A DNA stretch of 64,000 bases from Streptomyces lincolnensis (GTDB lineage: Bacteria > Actinomycetota > Actinomycetes > Streptomycetales > Streptomycetaceae), in NCBI RefSeq assembly GCF_001685355.1, contig NZ_CP016438.1, forward strand, positions 1,550,001 to 1,614,000. Direction: 5' to 3'. The notes under the pieces were generated by a model. It was not told where the DNA came from and searched no databases. It saw only the letters and a list, made by a program, of their open reading frames with translations. The position numbers were made by a program, and so were the translations under genes. Positions 28,168 through 36,723 of the stretch are shown here, piece after piece. Position 1 is the first letter of the stretch. Every line of letters starts with the position of its first letter.

Positions 28168-30549
28168 GTGAACGCCAACGTGGCTGTGGACAACACCACC
28201 GGAATCTCCCTCTGGAACGACCCCACCCTTTCCGTCACCGTGAGAGTCGACGCCCTGATCGACGCGATGACCGTTCAGGAGAAGATCGCCCAGCTGTACG
28301 GAGTGTGGGTGGGCGCCTCCGATCAGGGCGGTGAAGTGGCCCCCCACCAGCACGACATGGAGGAAGCCGTCGATCTCGACGCGCTCCTGCCCGACGGACT
28401 GGGCCAGCTGACCCGGCCCTTCGGCACGGTCCCGGTCGACCCCGCCCTGGGTGCACTCTCCCTGGCCCGCACCCAGAGCCGTATCGCCGCCACGAACCGG
28501 TTCGGCATCCCCGCTCTCGCGCACGACGAGTGTCTGGCCGGCTTCGCCGCCTGGGGGGCGACGGCCTACCCCGTTCCGCTGTCCTGGGGCGCCACCTTCG
28601 ATCCGGACACGGTGCGGCGCATGGCCGCCGCCATCGGCCGCGACATGCGTGCCGTCGGCGTCCACCAGGGACTCGCGCCCGTCCTGGATGTGGTGCGCGA
28701 CGCCCGCTGGGGCCGGGTCGAGGAGACCATCGGCGAGGACCCGTACCTCGTCGGCACCATCGGGACGGCCTACGTGCAGGGCCTTGAGTCCGCCGGGATC
28801 GTCGCCACCCTCAAGCACTTCGCCGGCTACTCGGCCTCTCGCGCCGGCCGTAACCTCGCTCCCGCCTCCGTGGGCCCACGTGAACGCGCCGACGTTCTGC
28901 TGCCCCCCTTCGAGATGGCGATCCGTGAGGGCGGCGCCCGGTCGGTGATGAACGCCTACACCGACACCGACGGCATGCCCTCCGCGGCCGACGAGGATCT
29001 GCTGACCGGGTTGCTGCGCGACACGTGGGGCTTCGACGGCACTGTCGTCGCCGACTACTTCGCCATCGCCTTCCTGAAGACGCTGCACGGCATCGCGGCC
29101 GACTGGGCCGGCGCCGCCGGCACGGCGCTGCGCGCGGGCATCGACGTCGAGCTGCCCAATGTCAAGACATACGGCGCGCCCTTGGCCGAGGCCGTCGCCG
29201 ACGGCCGTGTACCAGAGGCGTTGGTCGATCGCGCCCTGCGCCGGACACTCACCCAGAAGGCGCTGCTCGGCCTGCTCGACCCGGACTGGAGCCCCGTGCC
29301 GGCCGCGCTCGACGGGGTGGACCTGGACGACCCGGCCGCCCTGCGCGGCCGAATCGACCTGGACGGTCCCGAGAATCGCGCGCTGGCCCGCACGATCGCC
29401 GAGGAAGCGGTCGTGCTGCTGAGCAACGACGGCACCCTGCCGCTCGAGAGGCCGCGCCGCATCGCCCTGCTCGGTCCCAACGCCGACGAGCCCGTCGCCG
29501 TACTCGGCTGCTACTCCTTTCCCCAGCACATCGGCGTCCGCCACCCCGGTACCCCACTCGGCATCGAGCTGCCCACGCTGCGGGACACTCTGGCCGCCGA
29601 GTTCCCCGACACCGAGATCACGGTCGCCCGCGGCACCGGAATCGATGACGGAGATCTCTCCGGCATCCGCGAGGCCACCCGGGTGGCACGCGAGGCCGAC
29701 ATCGCCCTGGTCGTGCTCGGCGACCGCGCCGGGCTCTTCGGGCGGGGCACCACCGGCGAGGGATGTGACGTCGACTCGCTGGTGCTGCCCGGCGCGCAGC
29801 AGCAACTGCTCGACGCCCTGCTCGACCTGGAGACACCCGTGGTCACCGTCCTGCTCGCGGGACGGCCGTACGCCGTCGGCCGCGCCGTGGAGGAGTCCGC
29901 TGCGATCGTGCAGTCCTTTTTCCCGGGTGAGGAGGGCACTCACGCGATCGCCGGGGTGCTCAGTGGCCGTACCCATCCCTCCGGACGTCTCCCGGTCAGC
30001 GTGCCGCGCCGGCCGGGCTCCCAGCCGGCCACGTACCTCGGGGCGCGGCTCGCTCACGTCAGCGAGGTGTCCACCATCGACCCCACCCCCGCGTTCGCCT
30101 TCGGTCACGGTCTGTCCTACACGCGGTTCGACTGGACAGACCTGACCGTGGACGTCCAGGAGGCTCCCACGGACAGCGAGTTCACCCTCGCCTTCACCGT
30201 CCGCAACACGGGCGAGCGGTCCGGAACCGAGGTCGTCCAGCTCTATCTGCACGACCCGGTCGCCTCCGTCGTCCAGCCGGTGCAGCGCCTCGTCGGCTAC
30301 ACCCGGGTCGATCTGGAGCCGGGCGAGGCCCGGCGCCTCCGTGTCACCGTCCCGGCCGACCTCGCCTCCTTCACCGGACGCGACGGGCGGCGCGTCGTCG
30401 AACCGGGCGAGCTGGAAGTGCGGTTGGCCGCCTCCAGCGCGGATCCGCGCCTGACGGCCAGGGTCACGTTGACCGGAGCCGAGCGCCATGTGGATCACAC
30501 GCGGCGCCTGCACGCCACGATCGGGCAGGAGCCGGTTGCCGGGGCCTGA
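28168..30549 (+). CDS. bxlA: Glycoside hydrolase family 3, probable intracellular beta-xylosidase
   Basis: 793 residues from GTG 28168 (GGAGGA 5 nt upstream). No signal peptide, so cytoplasmic. GH3 N-terminal barrel with WGRVEETIGEDP, TLKHFAGYS and the nucleophile Asp296 in TVVADYFAI; then the C-terminal sandwich (EEAVVLLSNDGTLPL, LLAGRPYAVG, FGHGLSYTRFDW) and a fibronectin-III-like end. It would split imported xylobiose or related disaccharides to monomers feeding XylA. Its place directly after the permeases reproduces the bxlEFGA order; beta-glucosidase activity cannot be excluded from sequence. Confidence 0.87.
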   Translation: MNANVAVDNTTGISLWNDPTLSVTVRVDALIDAMTVQEKIAQLYGVWVGASDQGGEVAPHQHDMEEAVDLDALLPDGLGQLTRPFGTVPVDPALGALSLARTQSRIAATNRFGIPALAHDECLAGFAAWGATAYPVPLSWGATFDPDTVRRMAAAIGRDMRAVGVHQGLAPVLDVVRDARWGRVEETIGEDPYLVGTIGTAYVQGLESAGIVATLKHFAGYSASRAGRNLAPASVGPRERADVLLPPFEMAIREGGARSVMNAYTDTDGMPSAADEDLLTGLLRDTWGFDGTVVADYFAIAFLKTLHGIAADWAGAAGTALRAGIDVELPNVKTYGAPLAEAVADGRVPEALVDRALRRTLTQKALLGLLDPDWSPVPAALDGVDLDDPAALRGRIDLDGPENRALARTIAEEAVVLLSNDGTLPLERPRRIALLGPNADEPVAVLGCYSFPQHIGVRHPGTPLGIELPTLRDTLAAEFPDTEITVARGTGIDDGDLSGIREATRVAREADIALVVLGDRAGLFGRGTTGEGCDVDSLVLPGAQQQLLDALLDLETPVVTVLLAGRPYAVGRAVEESAAIVQSFFPGEEGTHAIAGVLSGRTHPSGRLPVSVPRRPGSQPATYLGARLAHVSEVSTIDPTPAFAFGHGLSYTRFDWTDLTVDVQEAPTDSEFTLAFTVRNTGERSGTEVVQLYLHDPVASVVQPVQRLVGYTRVDLEPGEARRLRVTVPADLASFTGRDGRRVVEPGELEVRLAASSADPRLTARVTLTGAERHVDHTRRLHATIGQEPVAGA

Positions 30550-30893
30550 ACCAGGCGTGCGCAGCGCACGTCGCGGCAGCGGCAGCGCTGCGCACACGGG
30601 ACCGCAGGGCCAGGCATGTGGTGGTCCGGGCCCGGTGCTTCCGGGGTGCCCTGTGACCACGCGGCCTGGTGCACATGCACAGGGAGGAAGGTGCAGAGCA
30701 GGCACCCGCGCCTGGAGGAGGAAGTTCCTCCGCCGTCGCCGTGCTCAGCACCGGCATGACGACTGCGGCGCCGCGGGCCGCGGGGCGTGCGGGTGAACTG
30801 CCGGGTCATGGGCCTCTGCGCGCCGCCCGTCATGGAGAACAGGCAGGTGTTCTTCGCAGCGAACCACACCGGTATCGCCCGAGCTTCGTCGTC
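30550..30893. other. 344-bp convergent spacer
   Basis: Contains the bxl terminator at its left end. The rest has only short open frames in both directions without coding pattern, and no recognisable element. Confidence 0.5.
30557..30595 (+). terminator. Hairpin terminator of the bxl operon
   Basis: Perfect 11-bp inverted repeat (GTGCGCAGCGC / GCGCTGCGCAC) with a 17-nt loop, 7 bp after the GH3 stop codon. Confidence 0.7.
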
Positions 30894-32081
30894 TCACAGC
30901 ACGCCGCGCCGGGCAAGGCTGCGCATCAGCGCTCGTACGCCGAACGTCCACGGCCCGGCCTGCTCGCTGGGGACGACGGTGTTGACCAGAGCGCCGAGTC
31001 GCGGGCTGGAGATCCGCACGATGTCGCCGTACTCGTGGGTGAAGCCCGCGCCGGGTGCCTGTCGGTCCTCGGTGGGGGCGAACAGCGTTCCGGTGAACAG
31101 CACGAAGCCGTCCGGGTATTGATGGTGCGGACCGTGCGTGGCGGCCACCAGGTCCAGTACGTCGCGGCTGATCTCGCGCATGGAACTGCTGCCACGCAGT
31201 ACGTAGCCGTCCGTGCCGTCGATCCGGAGGTCGATGTCGATCCCGCGCACGGTGTCGAGGTCGAAGTCCTCGTCGAGCAGGCGGACGAACGGGCCGATCG
31301 CGCATGAGGCGTTGTTGTCCTTCGCACGGGACAGCAGCAGGGCGCTGCGTCCCTCGATGTCGCGGAGGTTGACGTCGTTGCCGAGCGTCGCGCCGCGTAC
31401 CCGGCCGCGCGAGTCCACGACGAGGACGGCCTCGGGCTCGGGGTTGTTCCACACCGAGGCGCCGAGCACGCCGATGTCGGCGCCGGTGCCGACCGCGGAC
31501 AGTACCGGGGCCTTGGTGAACACTTCCGGGTCCGGCCCGATCCCGACCTCCAGGTACTGCGACCACAGTCCTTCGGAGACGAGCAGTTCCTTGGCCTTGT
31601 CCGCTTCCGGCGATCCGGGACGGATGCCGTCGAGCGTGCCACCCACCACCTGCCCGACGCGGGCCCGTACCCGCGCGGCCTGCGCCGGATCGCCGCCCGT
31701 ACGCTCTTCGATGACGCGTTCCAGCAGACTCCGGGCGAAGGTGACGCCCGCGGCCTTGATCACTTGCAGGTCGATGGGGGCGAGCAGACGCGGAACGTCA
31801 CGGCGGCCGGCCGGTGCGGCGAGCAGTTCGTCCAGGTGCCAGACATGTCCGCCGTCGGCCTCGCGGACGACCGCCGCCGCGTCGTCGCGTTCCATGAGGT
31901 CGGAGACGGTGGGTGCGATGGCGGTCAGGTCGACGACCTGCTCGCCGCGGACCGCGGCCACACACGGTCCGTCGCATTCCGGGTCGTGGACGCGCGCGAC
32001 GAGGGCGGCTCGGTCGGCGTCCGCGGGCAGGACGGAGCCGGCGGTGAGGACCGGACGAGGGCGCGCTGCTGCCGATTCCAC
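30894..32081 (-). CDS. Fumarylacetoacetate-hydrolase-family enzyme, probable 2-keto-3-deoxypentonate dehydratase
   Basis: 395 residues from GTG 32081, behind CAGGAGAG; the longer frame to 32390 overlaps the next gene. The FAH fold is clear from the metal-binding NNPEPEAVLVVDSRGR, LGNDVNLRDIEGRSALLL and KDNNASCAIGPFVRL. Length and context, next to a sugar-acid dehydratase, resemble XylX-type enzymes that dehydrate 2-keto-3-deoxy-xylonate to 2-ketoglutarate semialdehyde in the Weimberg pathway. It is probably co-transcribed with the dehydratase (61-bp gap). Specific reaction is inferred from context; the family is firm. Confidence 0.75.
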   Translation of the reverse strand: MESAAARPRPVLTAGSVLPADADRAALVARVHDPECDGPCVAAVRGEQVVDLTAIAPTVSDLMERDDAAAVVREADGGHVWHLDELLAAPAGRRDVPRLLAPIDLQVIKAAGVTFARSLLERVIEERTGGDPAQAARVRARVGQVVGGTLDGIRPGSPEADKAKELLVSEGLWSQYLEVGIGPDPEVFTKAPVLSAVGTGADIGVLGASVWNNPEPEAVLVVDSRGRVRGATLGNDVNLRDIEGRSALLLSRAKDNNASCAIGPFVRLLDEDFDLDTVRGIDIDLRIDGTDGYVLRGSSSMREISRDVLDLVAATHGPHHQYPDGFVLFTGTLFAPTEDRQAPGAGFTHEYGDIVRISSPRLGALVNTVVPSEQAGPWTFGVRALMRSLARRGVL

Positions 32082-32142
32082 GATCGATGCTCTCCTGGAT
32101 TCGAGGGAATGCGAGGGGGTGGTGCGGTCACCTTGGGCGGGC

Positions 32143-33879
32143 TCAGTGGGAGTCGCGGGGGACCTCGTGTCCACGGCTTCCGCGCAGGAAACCGAAGTCG
32201 GCGCCCTGGTCGGCCTGTTCCACGTGCTGGGTGTAAAGCCAGGCGTAGCCGCTGGTGTGCCGCTCAGCGGGTGCCTTCCATGCCTGCCGGCGTCGTGTGA
32301 GCTCGGCGTCGTCCACGTCCAGGCGCAGGGAGCGGTTCGGGACGTCGAGGACGACCGGGTCCCCGTCGTGCACCAGGGCGAGAGGTCCACCGACGGCGGC
32401 CTCGGGCGCTACGTGCAGGACCACGGTCCCGTACCCGGTGCCGCTCATCCGGCCGTCGCAGACGCGCACCAGGTCCTTGACGCCGGCTTTCAGCAGCTTG
32501 GCGGGCAGCGGGACGTTGGCGACCTCGGGCATGCCGGGGTAACCCTTGGGGCCGGCGTTGCGGATGACGATGACGGTGTTCTCGTCGATGTCGAGTTCCG
32601 GGTCGTCGGCCACCTCGTGATAGGCCTCGGGGGAGTCGAAGACGCGCGCGGGGCCGCGATGGGTGAGCAGGTGCGGTGACGCGGCGGACTGCTTGATCAC
32701 AGCGCCGTCGGGGCACAGGTTGCCGCGGAGGACGGCGATACCGGTGCCGGCCGGCTGGAAGGGGACGTCGAGGCCGGTGATGACGTCGGAGTCGACGCGT
32801 TCGGCATTGCCGGTGTTCTCGGCGATGGTGCGTCCGGTGACCGTGATCTGTTCGCCGTGCAGCATCTCGCCGCCGAGCAGCTCGGCCATGACGGCGGGCA
32901 GGCCGCCCGCGTAGCAGAAGTCCTCCATGAGGTACTTGCCGCTCGGCATCAGGTTGACCAGGGTCGGCACCGCCCGGACCAGGTCGTCGAAGTCCTTCAG
33001 GCTCAGCTCGACGCCGACGCGTCCGGCGATGGCGGTGAGATGGATGACGGCGTTCGTGGAGCCGCCGATGGCCGCGTTGACCCGGATGGCGTTCTCGAAC
33101 GCCTCCCGGGTCAGGATCTGCGAGGGACGCAGCTCCTCCTCCACCATGCGTACGATGCGCTGCCCCGCCGCCTGCGCGGTTTCCATCCGCCGGGAGTCGA
33201 CCGCGGGCCAGGCCGCCGAGCCCGGCAGCTGCATGCCGAGCGCCTCGGCCATGCAGGCCATCGTCGAGGCGGTTCCCATCGTCATGCAGTGCCCGTTGGA
33301 ACGGGCCATGCACCCTTCCGCGAAGAAGCACTCCTCCTCGGTCATCCGGCCGGTCTTCAGGTCCTCCTCGAACTTCCACACGTGGGTGCCGGATCCCACG
33401 TCCTGGCCCCGGTACTTGCCGTTGAGCATCGGCCCGCCGGTGACCATGACGGCGGGCAGGTCGACGCTGGCAGCGCCCATCAGCATGGCGGGGGTCGTCT
33501 TGTCGCAGCCGGACAACAGCACGACGCCGTCGAGCGGATTGGCCCGGATCAGCTCCTCGACCTCCATGGCCATGAGGTTGCGGTACAGCATGGCGGTGGG
33601 GCGCATCAGGGTCTCGCCGGTGGCCATGGTGGGGAACTGGAGGGGCAGGCCGCCCGCCTGCCACACGCCGCGCTTGACGGCCTCGGCGACGCGTGTCAGA
33701 TGGGCGTTGCACGGGGCGAGTTCGGAGGCACTGGTCGCGATACCGACGACGGGACGCCCGTCGAACACCTCGTGCCCGAATCCCTGATTGCGCATCCAGG
33801 AGCGGTACACCATCCCGCTGCGGCCCCGCGCGCCGAACCATGCCTGGCTGCGGCGGCTCGTCTTCTGACTGTCGGTCAT
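32143..33879 (-). CDS. IlvD/Edd-family sugar-acid dehydratase (pentonate type)
   Basis: 578 residues. Iron-sulfur dehydratase signatures: SELAPCNAHLTRVAEAVK, VVLLSGCDKTTPAMLMGA, and GHCMTMGTASTMACMAEALG, with cysteines positioned as cluster ligands. GGPMLNGKYRGQDVGSGT carries the conserved Lys region, and GRMSGTGYGTVVLHVAPEA is the C-terminal substrate segment. This text is closer to L-arabinonate/D-xylonate dehydratases than to IlvD proper. It would turn a pentonate into a 2-keto-3-deoxypentonate, the substrate of the downstream FAH enzyme. GGGAGTG precedes ATG 33879. Regulated presumably by the divergent GntR gene. Confidence 0.85.
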   Translation of the reverse strand: MTDSQKTSRRSQAWFGARGRSGMVYRSWMRNQGFGHEVFDGRPVVGIATSASELAPCNAHLTRVAEAVKRGVWQAGGLPLQFPTMATGETLMRPTAMLYRNLMAMEVEELIRANPLDGVVLLSGCDKTTPAMLMGAASVDLPAVMVTGGPMLNGKYRGQDVGSGTHVWKFEEDLKTGRMTEEECFFAEGCMARSNGHCMTMGTASTMACMAEALGMQLPGSAAWPAVDSRRMETAQAAGQRIVRMVEEELRPSQILTREAFENAIRVNAAIGGSTNAVIHLTAIAGRVGVELSLKDFDDLVRAVPTLVNLMPSGKYLMEDFCYAGGLPAVMAELLGGEMLHGEQITVTGRTIAENTGNAERVDSDVITGLDVPFQPAGTGIAVLRGNLCPDGAVIKQSAASPHLLTHRGPARVFDSPEAYHEVADDPELDIDENTVIVIRNAGPKGYPGMPEVANVPLPAKLLKAGVKDLVRVCDGRMSGTGYGTVVLHVAPEAAVGGPLALVHDGDPVVLDVPNRSLRLDVDDAELTRRRQAWKAPAERHTSGYAWLYTQHVEQADQGADFGFLRGSRGHEVPRDSH

Positions 33880-33963
33880 GCAGGCACTCCCGTGGCTCTG
33901 GCGTCGTCCGCTCCGCGATGGGGCGTTGCCGGGTGAGGACCCGCAGGCCGTACCCTGTCATGC

Positions 33964-33978
33964 AATCATTAAATGATT
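33964..33978. promoter_or_regulatory. Perfect 15-bp palindrome, probable GntR operator
   Basis: AATCATTAAATGATT pairs 7-1-7 without mismatch in the spacer between the dehydratase (start 33879) and the GntR gene, and is by far the most AT-rich spot there. FCD-type GntR repressors bind short palindromes of this size, so autoregulation plus control of the dehydratase is plausible. Confidence 0.7.
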
Positions 33979-34011
33979 CGATGAATGACGTCCAGGGGGC
34001 GAGCAGAGATC

Positions 34012-34728
34012 GTGGTGCACTTCCTGACCACGCATCAGCGCGTGGTCGACGGGCTCGGGCGGCGCATCGTGGGTGGCGTGTGGGAGCCGGGGGATCCGCT
34101 GCCGGTCGAGGACGCGCTCGCGGCCGAGATCGGCGTCAGCCGCGGGGTGGTGCGGGAAGCGGTCAAGGCACTGGTGGCCAAGGGGATGCTGCACGTACGC
34201 CCGCGCACCGGCACGCGCGTGCTGCCCCCGGAGCACTGGAACCACCTGGACCGTGACGTGCTGCGCTGGAAACAGGCCGGGGACGCCACGACTCTGCTGC
34301 GCGACACGGGTGAACTGCGCCGGATCGTCGAGCCCGAGGCGGCCCGGCTCGCTGCCGACCGGGCCGGCCCCGACGATGTACGCGTCCTGTACGACTGCCT
34401 GGCGGCCATGGAGGCCGCGGCGGCGGAACCCGGCCGCAGCGGCTACGTCGAGGCCGACATCGCCTTCCACCGGGCCCTGCTCGACGCCAGCGGCAACCGT
34501 CTCCTCGGCTCACTGGGCCGCGCTGTCGACATCGCGCTGGAGCACAGCTTCCTCGTCAGCACCCAGACCCCCGGCGCGGTGGAAGCCTCGCTGCCGGGTC
34601 ATCGCGCCATCGTGCAGGCCGTCGAGGCCCGCGATCCCGCGGCCGCGGCGGCCGCCGTACTGGCCATCATCGAAGCCGCCGAACAGGAGATCGCCCAGTC
34701 ACCCGGAATGCCCAGCGATGCCGTATGA
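34012..34728 (+). CDS. GntR-family (FCD subfamily) regulator
   Basis: 238 residues from GTG 34012; ATG 33985 is possible but has no ribosome site and abuts the operator. Winged HTH at residues about 8-75 (GLGRRIVGGVWEPGDPLP, DALAAEIGVSRGVVREAVKAL). The all-helical FCD effector domain follows, with the metal-ligand pattern around EADIAFHRALLDASGN and GHRAIVQAVEARD. FCD regulators commonly sense sugar acids. Divergence from the pentonate dehydratase makes it the likely controller of that operon. Confidence 0.87.
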   Translation: MVHFLTTHQRVVDGLGRRIVGGVWEPGDPLPVEDALAAEIGVSRGVVREAVKALVAKGMLHVRPRTGTRVLPPEHWNHLDRDVLRWKQAGDATTLLRDTGELRRIVEPEAARLAADRAGPDDVRVLYDCLAAMEAAAAEPGRSGYVEADIAFHRALLDASGNRLLGSLGRAVDIALEHSFLVSTQTPGAVEASLPGHRAIVQAVEARDPAAAAAAVLAIIEAAEQEIAQSPGMPSDAV

Positions 34729-34736
34729 CCTGTCAT

Positions 34737-34757
34737 CGAGGGCTGTTCGCGCCCTCG
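34737..34757 (+). terminator. Hairpin after the GntR gene
   Basis: CGAGGGC and GCCCTCG pair around a 7-nt loop, 8 bp past the stop. It lies between convergent genes. Confidence 0.55.
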
Positions 34758-34822
34758 GGACACGTCGTGCCCGACGGCACTACCGGGTCACATCAGAGTC
34801 GCGGTCTCTTACCTCGGTGTCG

Positions 34823-35248
34823 TCACGACCTCGCTCCGTCTCCCGCATAGAGGTAACCACCGGGGTTGGCGGGGTCCGCGATCAGGAGTACCTGATCACC
34901 GGTGCGGGGGATGCGCAGTTTCGAGACGATGGTCCGGAGCGTGAACGGGTCGGCGGTGGCCCCGGCCAGCTGGAGGACCAGGTCGACGACCGGGTCGAAG
35001 TTGACCAGCCTGCCGGTGTCGCTGATCGACACGACGACGGCGGGGACCGTCGGTACGCCCGCGGCGAGCAGTTGCTGCACAGTGGCACCGGAGTTGTACG
35101 CGCCGAGCGACTGCTGGAGCTTGGCGTAGTCCTCGGCGCCGAGCGTCGCGCGTGTCATACGGCCGTAGAAACCCTTGCCGCCGGCCACCTGCTCCGCGAT
35201 CTTCGCGGCCTTCTCCTCGCGGCTCTTTCCCTTGCCGAAGATTCCCAT
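34823..35248 (-). CDS. Unknown 141-residue protein
   Basis: ATG 35248 with GGAAGGGCAGG upstream. The charged start (MGIFGKGKSREEKAAKIAEQ) leads to a helical part (RATLGAEDYAKLQQSLGAYN) and a beta-rich C-terminal half (VPAVVVSISDTGRLVNFDPV, TGDQVLLIADPANPGGYLY). No signal peptide or catalytic motif. Family not recognised. Its promoter region contains one copy of the 19-bp repeat found again at 41762, so it may be co-regulated with the CHAT-2 cluster it adjoins. Confidence 0.7.
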   Translation of the reverse strand: MGIFGKGKSREEKAAKIAEQVAGGKGFYGRMTRATLGAEDYAKLQQSLGAYNSGATVQQLLAAGVPTVPAVVVSISDTGRLVNFDPVVDLVLQLAGATADPFTLRTIVSKLRIPRTGDQVLLIADPANPGGYLYAGDGARS

Positions 35249-35307
35249 GTTGTGCCTGCCCTTCCGGTCCGTTCTGCCTGGTGGTGTGGACGTTAGGAGG
35301 CGGGCGG

Positions 35308-35326
35308 CGCCTACCGATCCCAGGTT
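35308..35326. repeat. 19-bp repeat, copy 1 (left of CHAT-2 cluster)
   Basis: CCTACCGATCCCAGGTTCG, identical to 41762-41780 in the same orientation. It lies 36 bp before the gene at 35362 and 60 bp upstream of the minus-strand gene starting at 35248. It could be a promoter or regulator site shared by genes at both edges, or a boundary repeat. Confidence 0.85.
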
Positions 35327-35361
35327 CGACCACCAGTTCCCCCAGGACGTACGCTCTGCCC

Positions 35362-36723
35362 ATGTCGATCCCCAGCCGGCCGTCGACCGGCGAGCGCCGT
35401 CCGCGCGCCATGGTCATCGACGCGGCTTGGCGCGGCCTCGGGCCGGGGCCCCGGGCGCTGAGCGGGCCCGGTGGCGCGCCGCTGACCCGGACGGTCAAGC
35501 TGATCGTGCTGCCGCTGATCGTCCGGCCCGCGCTGCGTCCGGAGCTAGCCGCCGACTTCCTCGACGCGCGGGAGGCGGAGCGACTCGACGCGCTGATACG
35601 GGAGTCCGGTGCGGTTCTGGAAGCGACGGCACGGTGGTTCACGCTGCTGAAGAAGACCCGCCGGGCCCTGGGGATCGTGGCGGGCAACCCCCAGGACCTG
35701 TATTTCCAGCGGTGCTTCGAGCTGGCGACCGAGCACGGGGCGCCGGGGCCCGGCGCGGACGCGGTGGCGAGGGCGGTGCTCGAAGACGTCGTGGACGCTT
35801 CCGGCGGACGCACGGTGGCAGCGCTGAAGGAGCATCTGGCGGACGCCTCCCGGCGCGCCCGCCTCGACGCCGAACTGGCAGCGGCATGGGATGAACGCGA
35901 AGCGGTACCGGGCGCCGCCGACGCGGGCTTGGCGGCCGAGGTCCTCGACGCCTGCGGTGCGGAGGAGGCCGATTCACCGGCCTTCGCCGCCATGGTCCGG
36001 GCCGGGCACGGCGGCCTGCTCGGGCGAGCCCTGTGGTCGGCCCACCCGGCCGACGTCTGGGACCGCGCCGACATACCCCCGCACCTCGGACTGACCGCGC
36101 ACCGCGTGCCCCCGCGCCCCGAGGTCGGCCGGGGCGCCTCGACCGCCACCCTCCCCGCGCCGTTCGACCGCACGCTCTTCGAACGCCTCTTCACCGTGCT
36201 CCAGGCGTCGACCCACCGCGAGCAACTGCCCACCGTGCCGGAACTCGTCCGGCGGGAGGCCGCCCGCAGCTGCGCCCCGCTCGGCCTGCACGACGAGAGC
36301 CTGCGCGTCACCGTCGTACTCGGCGGCCGACTCGCGGTGGGCCTCGATCCGCTGGGCGCCGGGACCTCCGTGGCGGGGTCGACGGCGGCACACCGCATCG
36401 TCAACAGCCGCTGGCGGCGGGAGGCTTCGGTCCTCCGGGCCCGCAGGATGACCGTCTCCCCCAGTCCCGACCCGGACGGCGGTGTGCTGAACGCCCTCGC
36501 CCAGGACCTGCGCACCCCGTGGGCCGCGTACATGCGGCGCCTCTGGGTACGGCTGCACGGGCGCGACGTCCGCGACGCGGCACTGCCCGACGCGGCATCG
36601 GCCTGGGGCGTGCTCGACGGGGTCGCCCGCTCGGTGATGATGGACCACCGCGCACGAGTCCGTACGGCACTGCGCACCCTGTCGTCGGCCGCCGAGCCCG
36701 CCGCCGAGCCGAGGAGCGCGTGA
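35362..36723 (+). CDS. Unknown protein, first gene of the second CHAT cluster
   Basis: 453 residues from ATG 35362 (the frame is open from 35152 but the leader overlaps the promoter area). Mainly helical, rich in Ala/Arg: LTRTVKLIVLPLIVRPALRPELAADFLDAREAERLDALIRE-type helices, a central QDLYFQRCFELATEHG segment, and a C-terminal region with SLRVTVVLGGRLAVGLDP. No signal peptide or catalytic signature; family not recognised. It overlaps the next gene by one base (TGATG). The ribosome site is weak; GTG/ATG codons further in (for example 35410) are alternatives. Confidence 0.7.
   Translation: MSIPSRPSTGERRPRAMVIDAAWRGLGPGPRALSGPGGAPLTRTVKLIVLPLIVRPALRPELAADFLDAREAERLDALIRESGAVLEATARWFTLLKKTRRALGIVAGNPQDLYFQRCFELATEHGAPGPGADAVARAVLEDVVDASGGRTVAALKEHLADASRRARLDAELAAAWDEREAVPGAADAGLAAEVLDACGAEEADSPAFAAMVRAGHGGLLGRALWSAHPADVWDRADIPPHLGLTAHRVPPRPEVGRGASTATLPAPFDRTLFERLFTVLQASTHREQLPTVPELVRREAARSCAPLGLHDESLRVTVVLGGRLAVGLDPLGAGTSVAGSTAAHRIVNSRWRREASVLRARRMTVSPSPDPDGGVLNALAQDLRTPWAAYMRRLWVRLHGRDVRDAALPDAASAWGVLDGVARSVMMDHRARVRTALRTLSSAAEPAAEPRSA

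Noticed and set aside
28114..30705. 863-codon minus-strand frame opposite the GH3 gene
   Set aside because: Antisense shadow without domains; the GH3 reading is complete with catalytic motifs and a good ribosome site.
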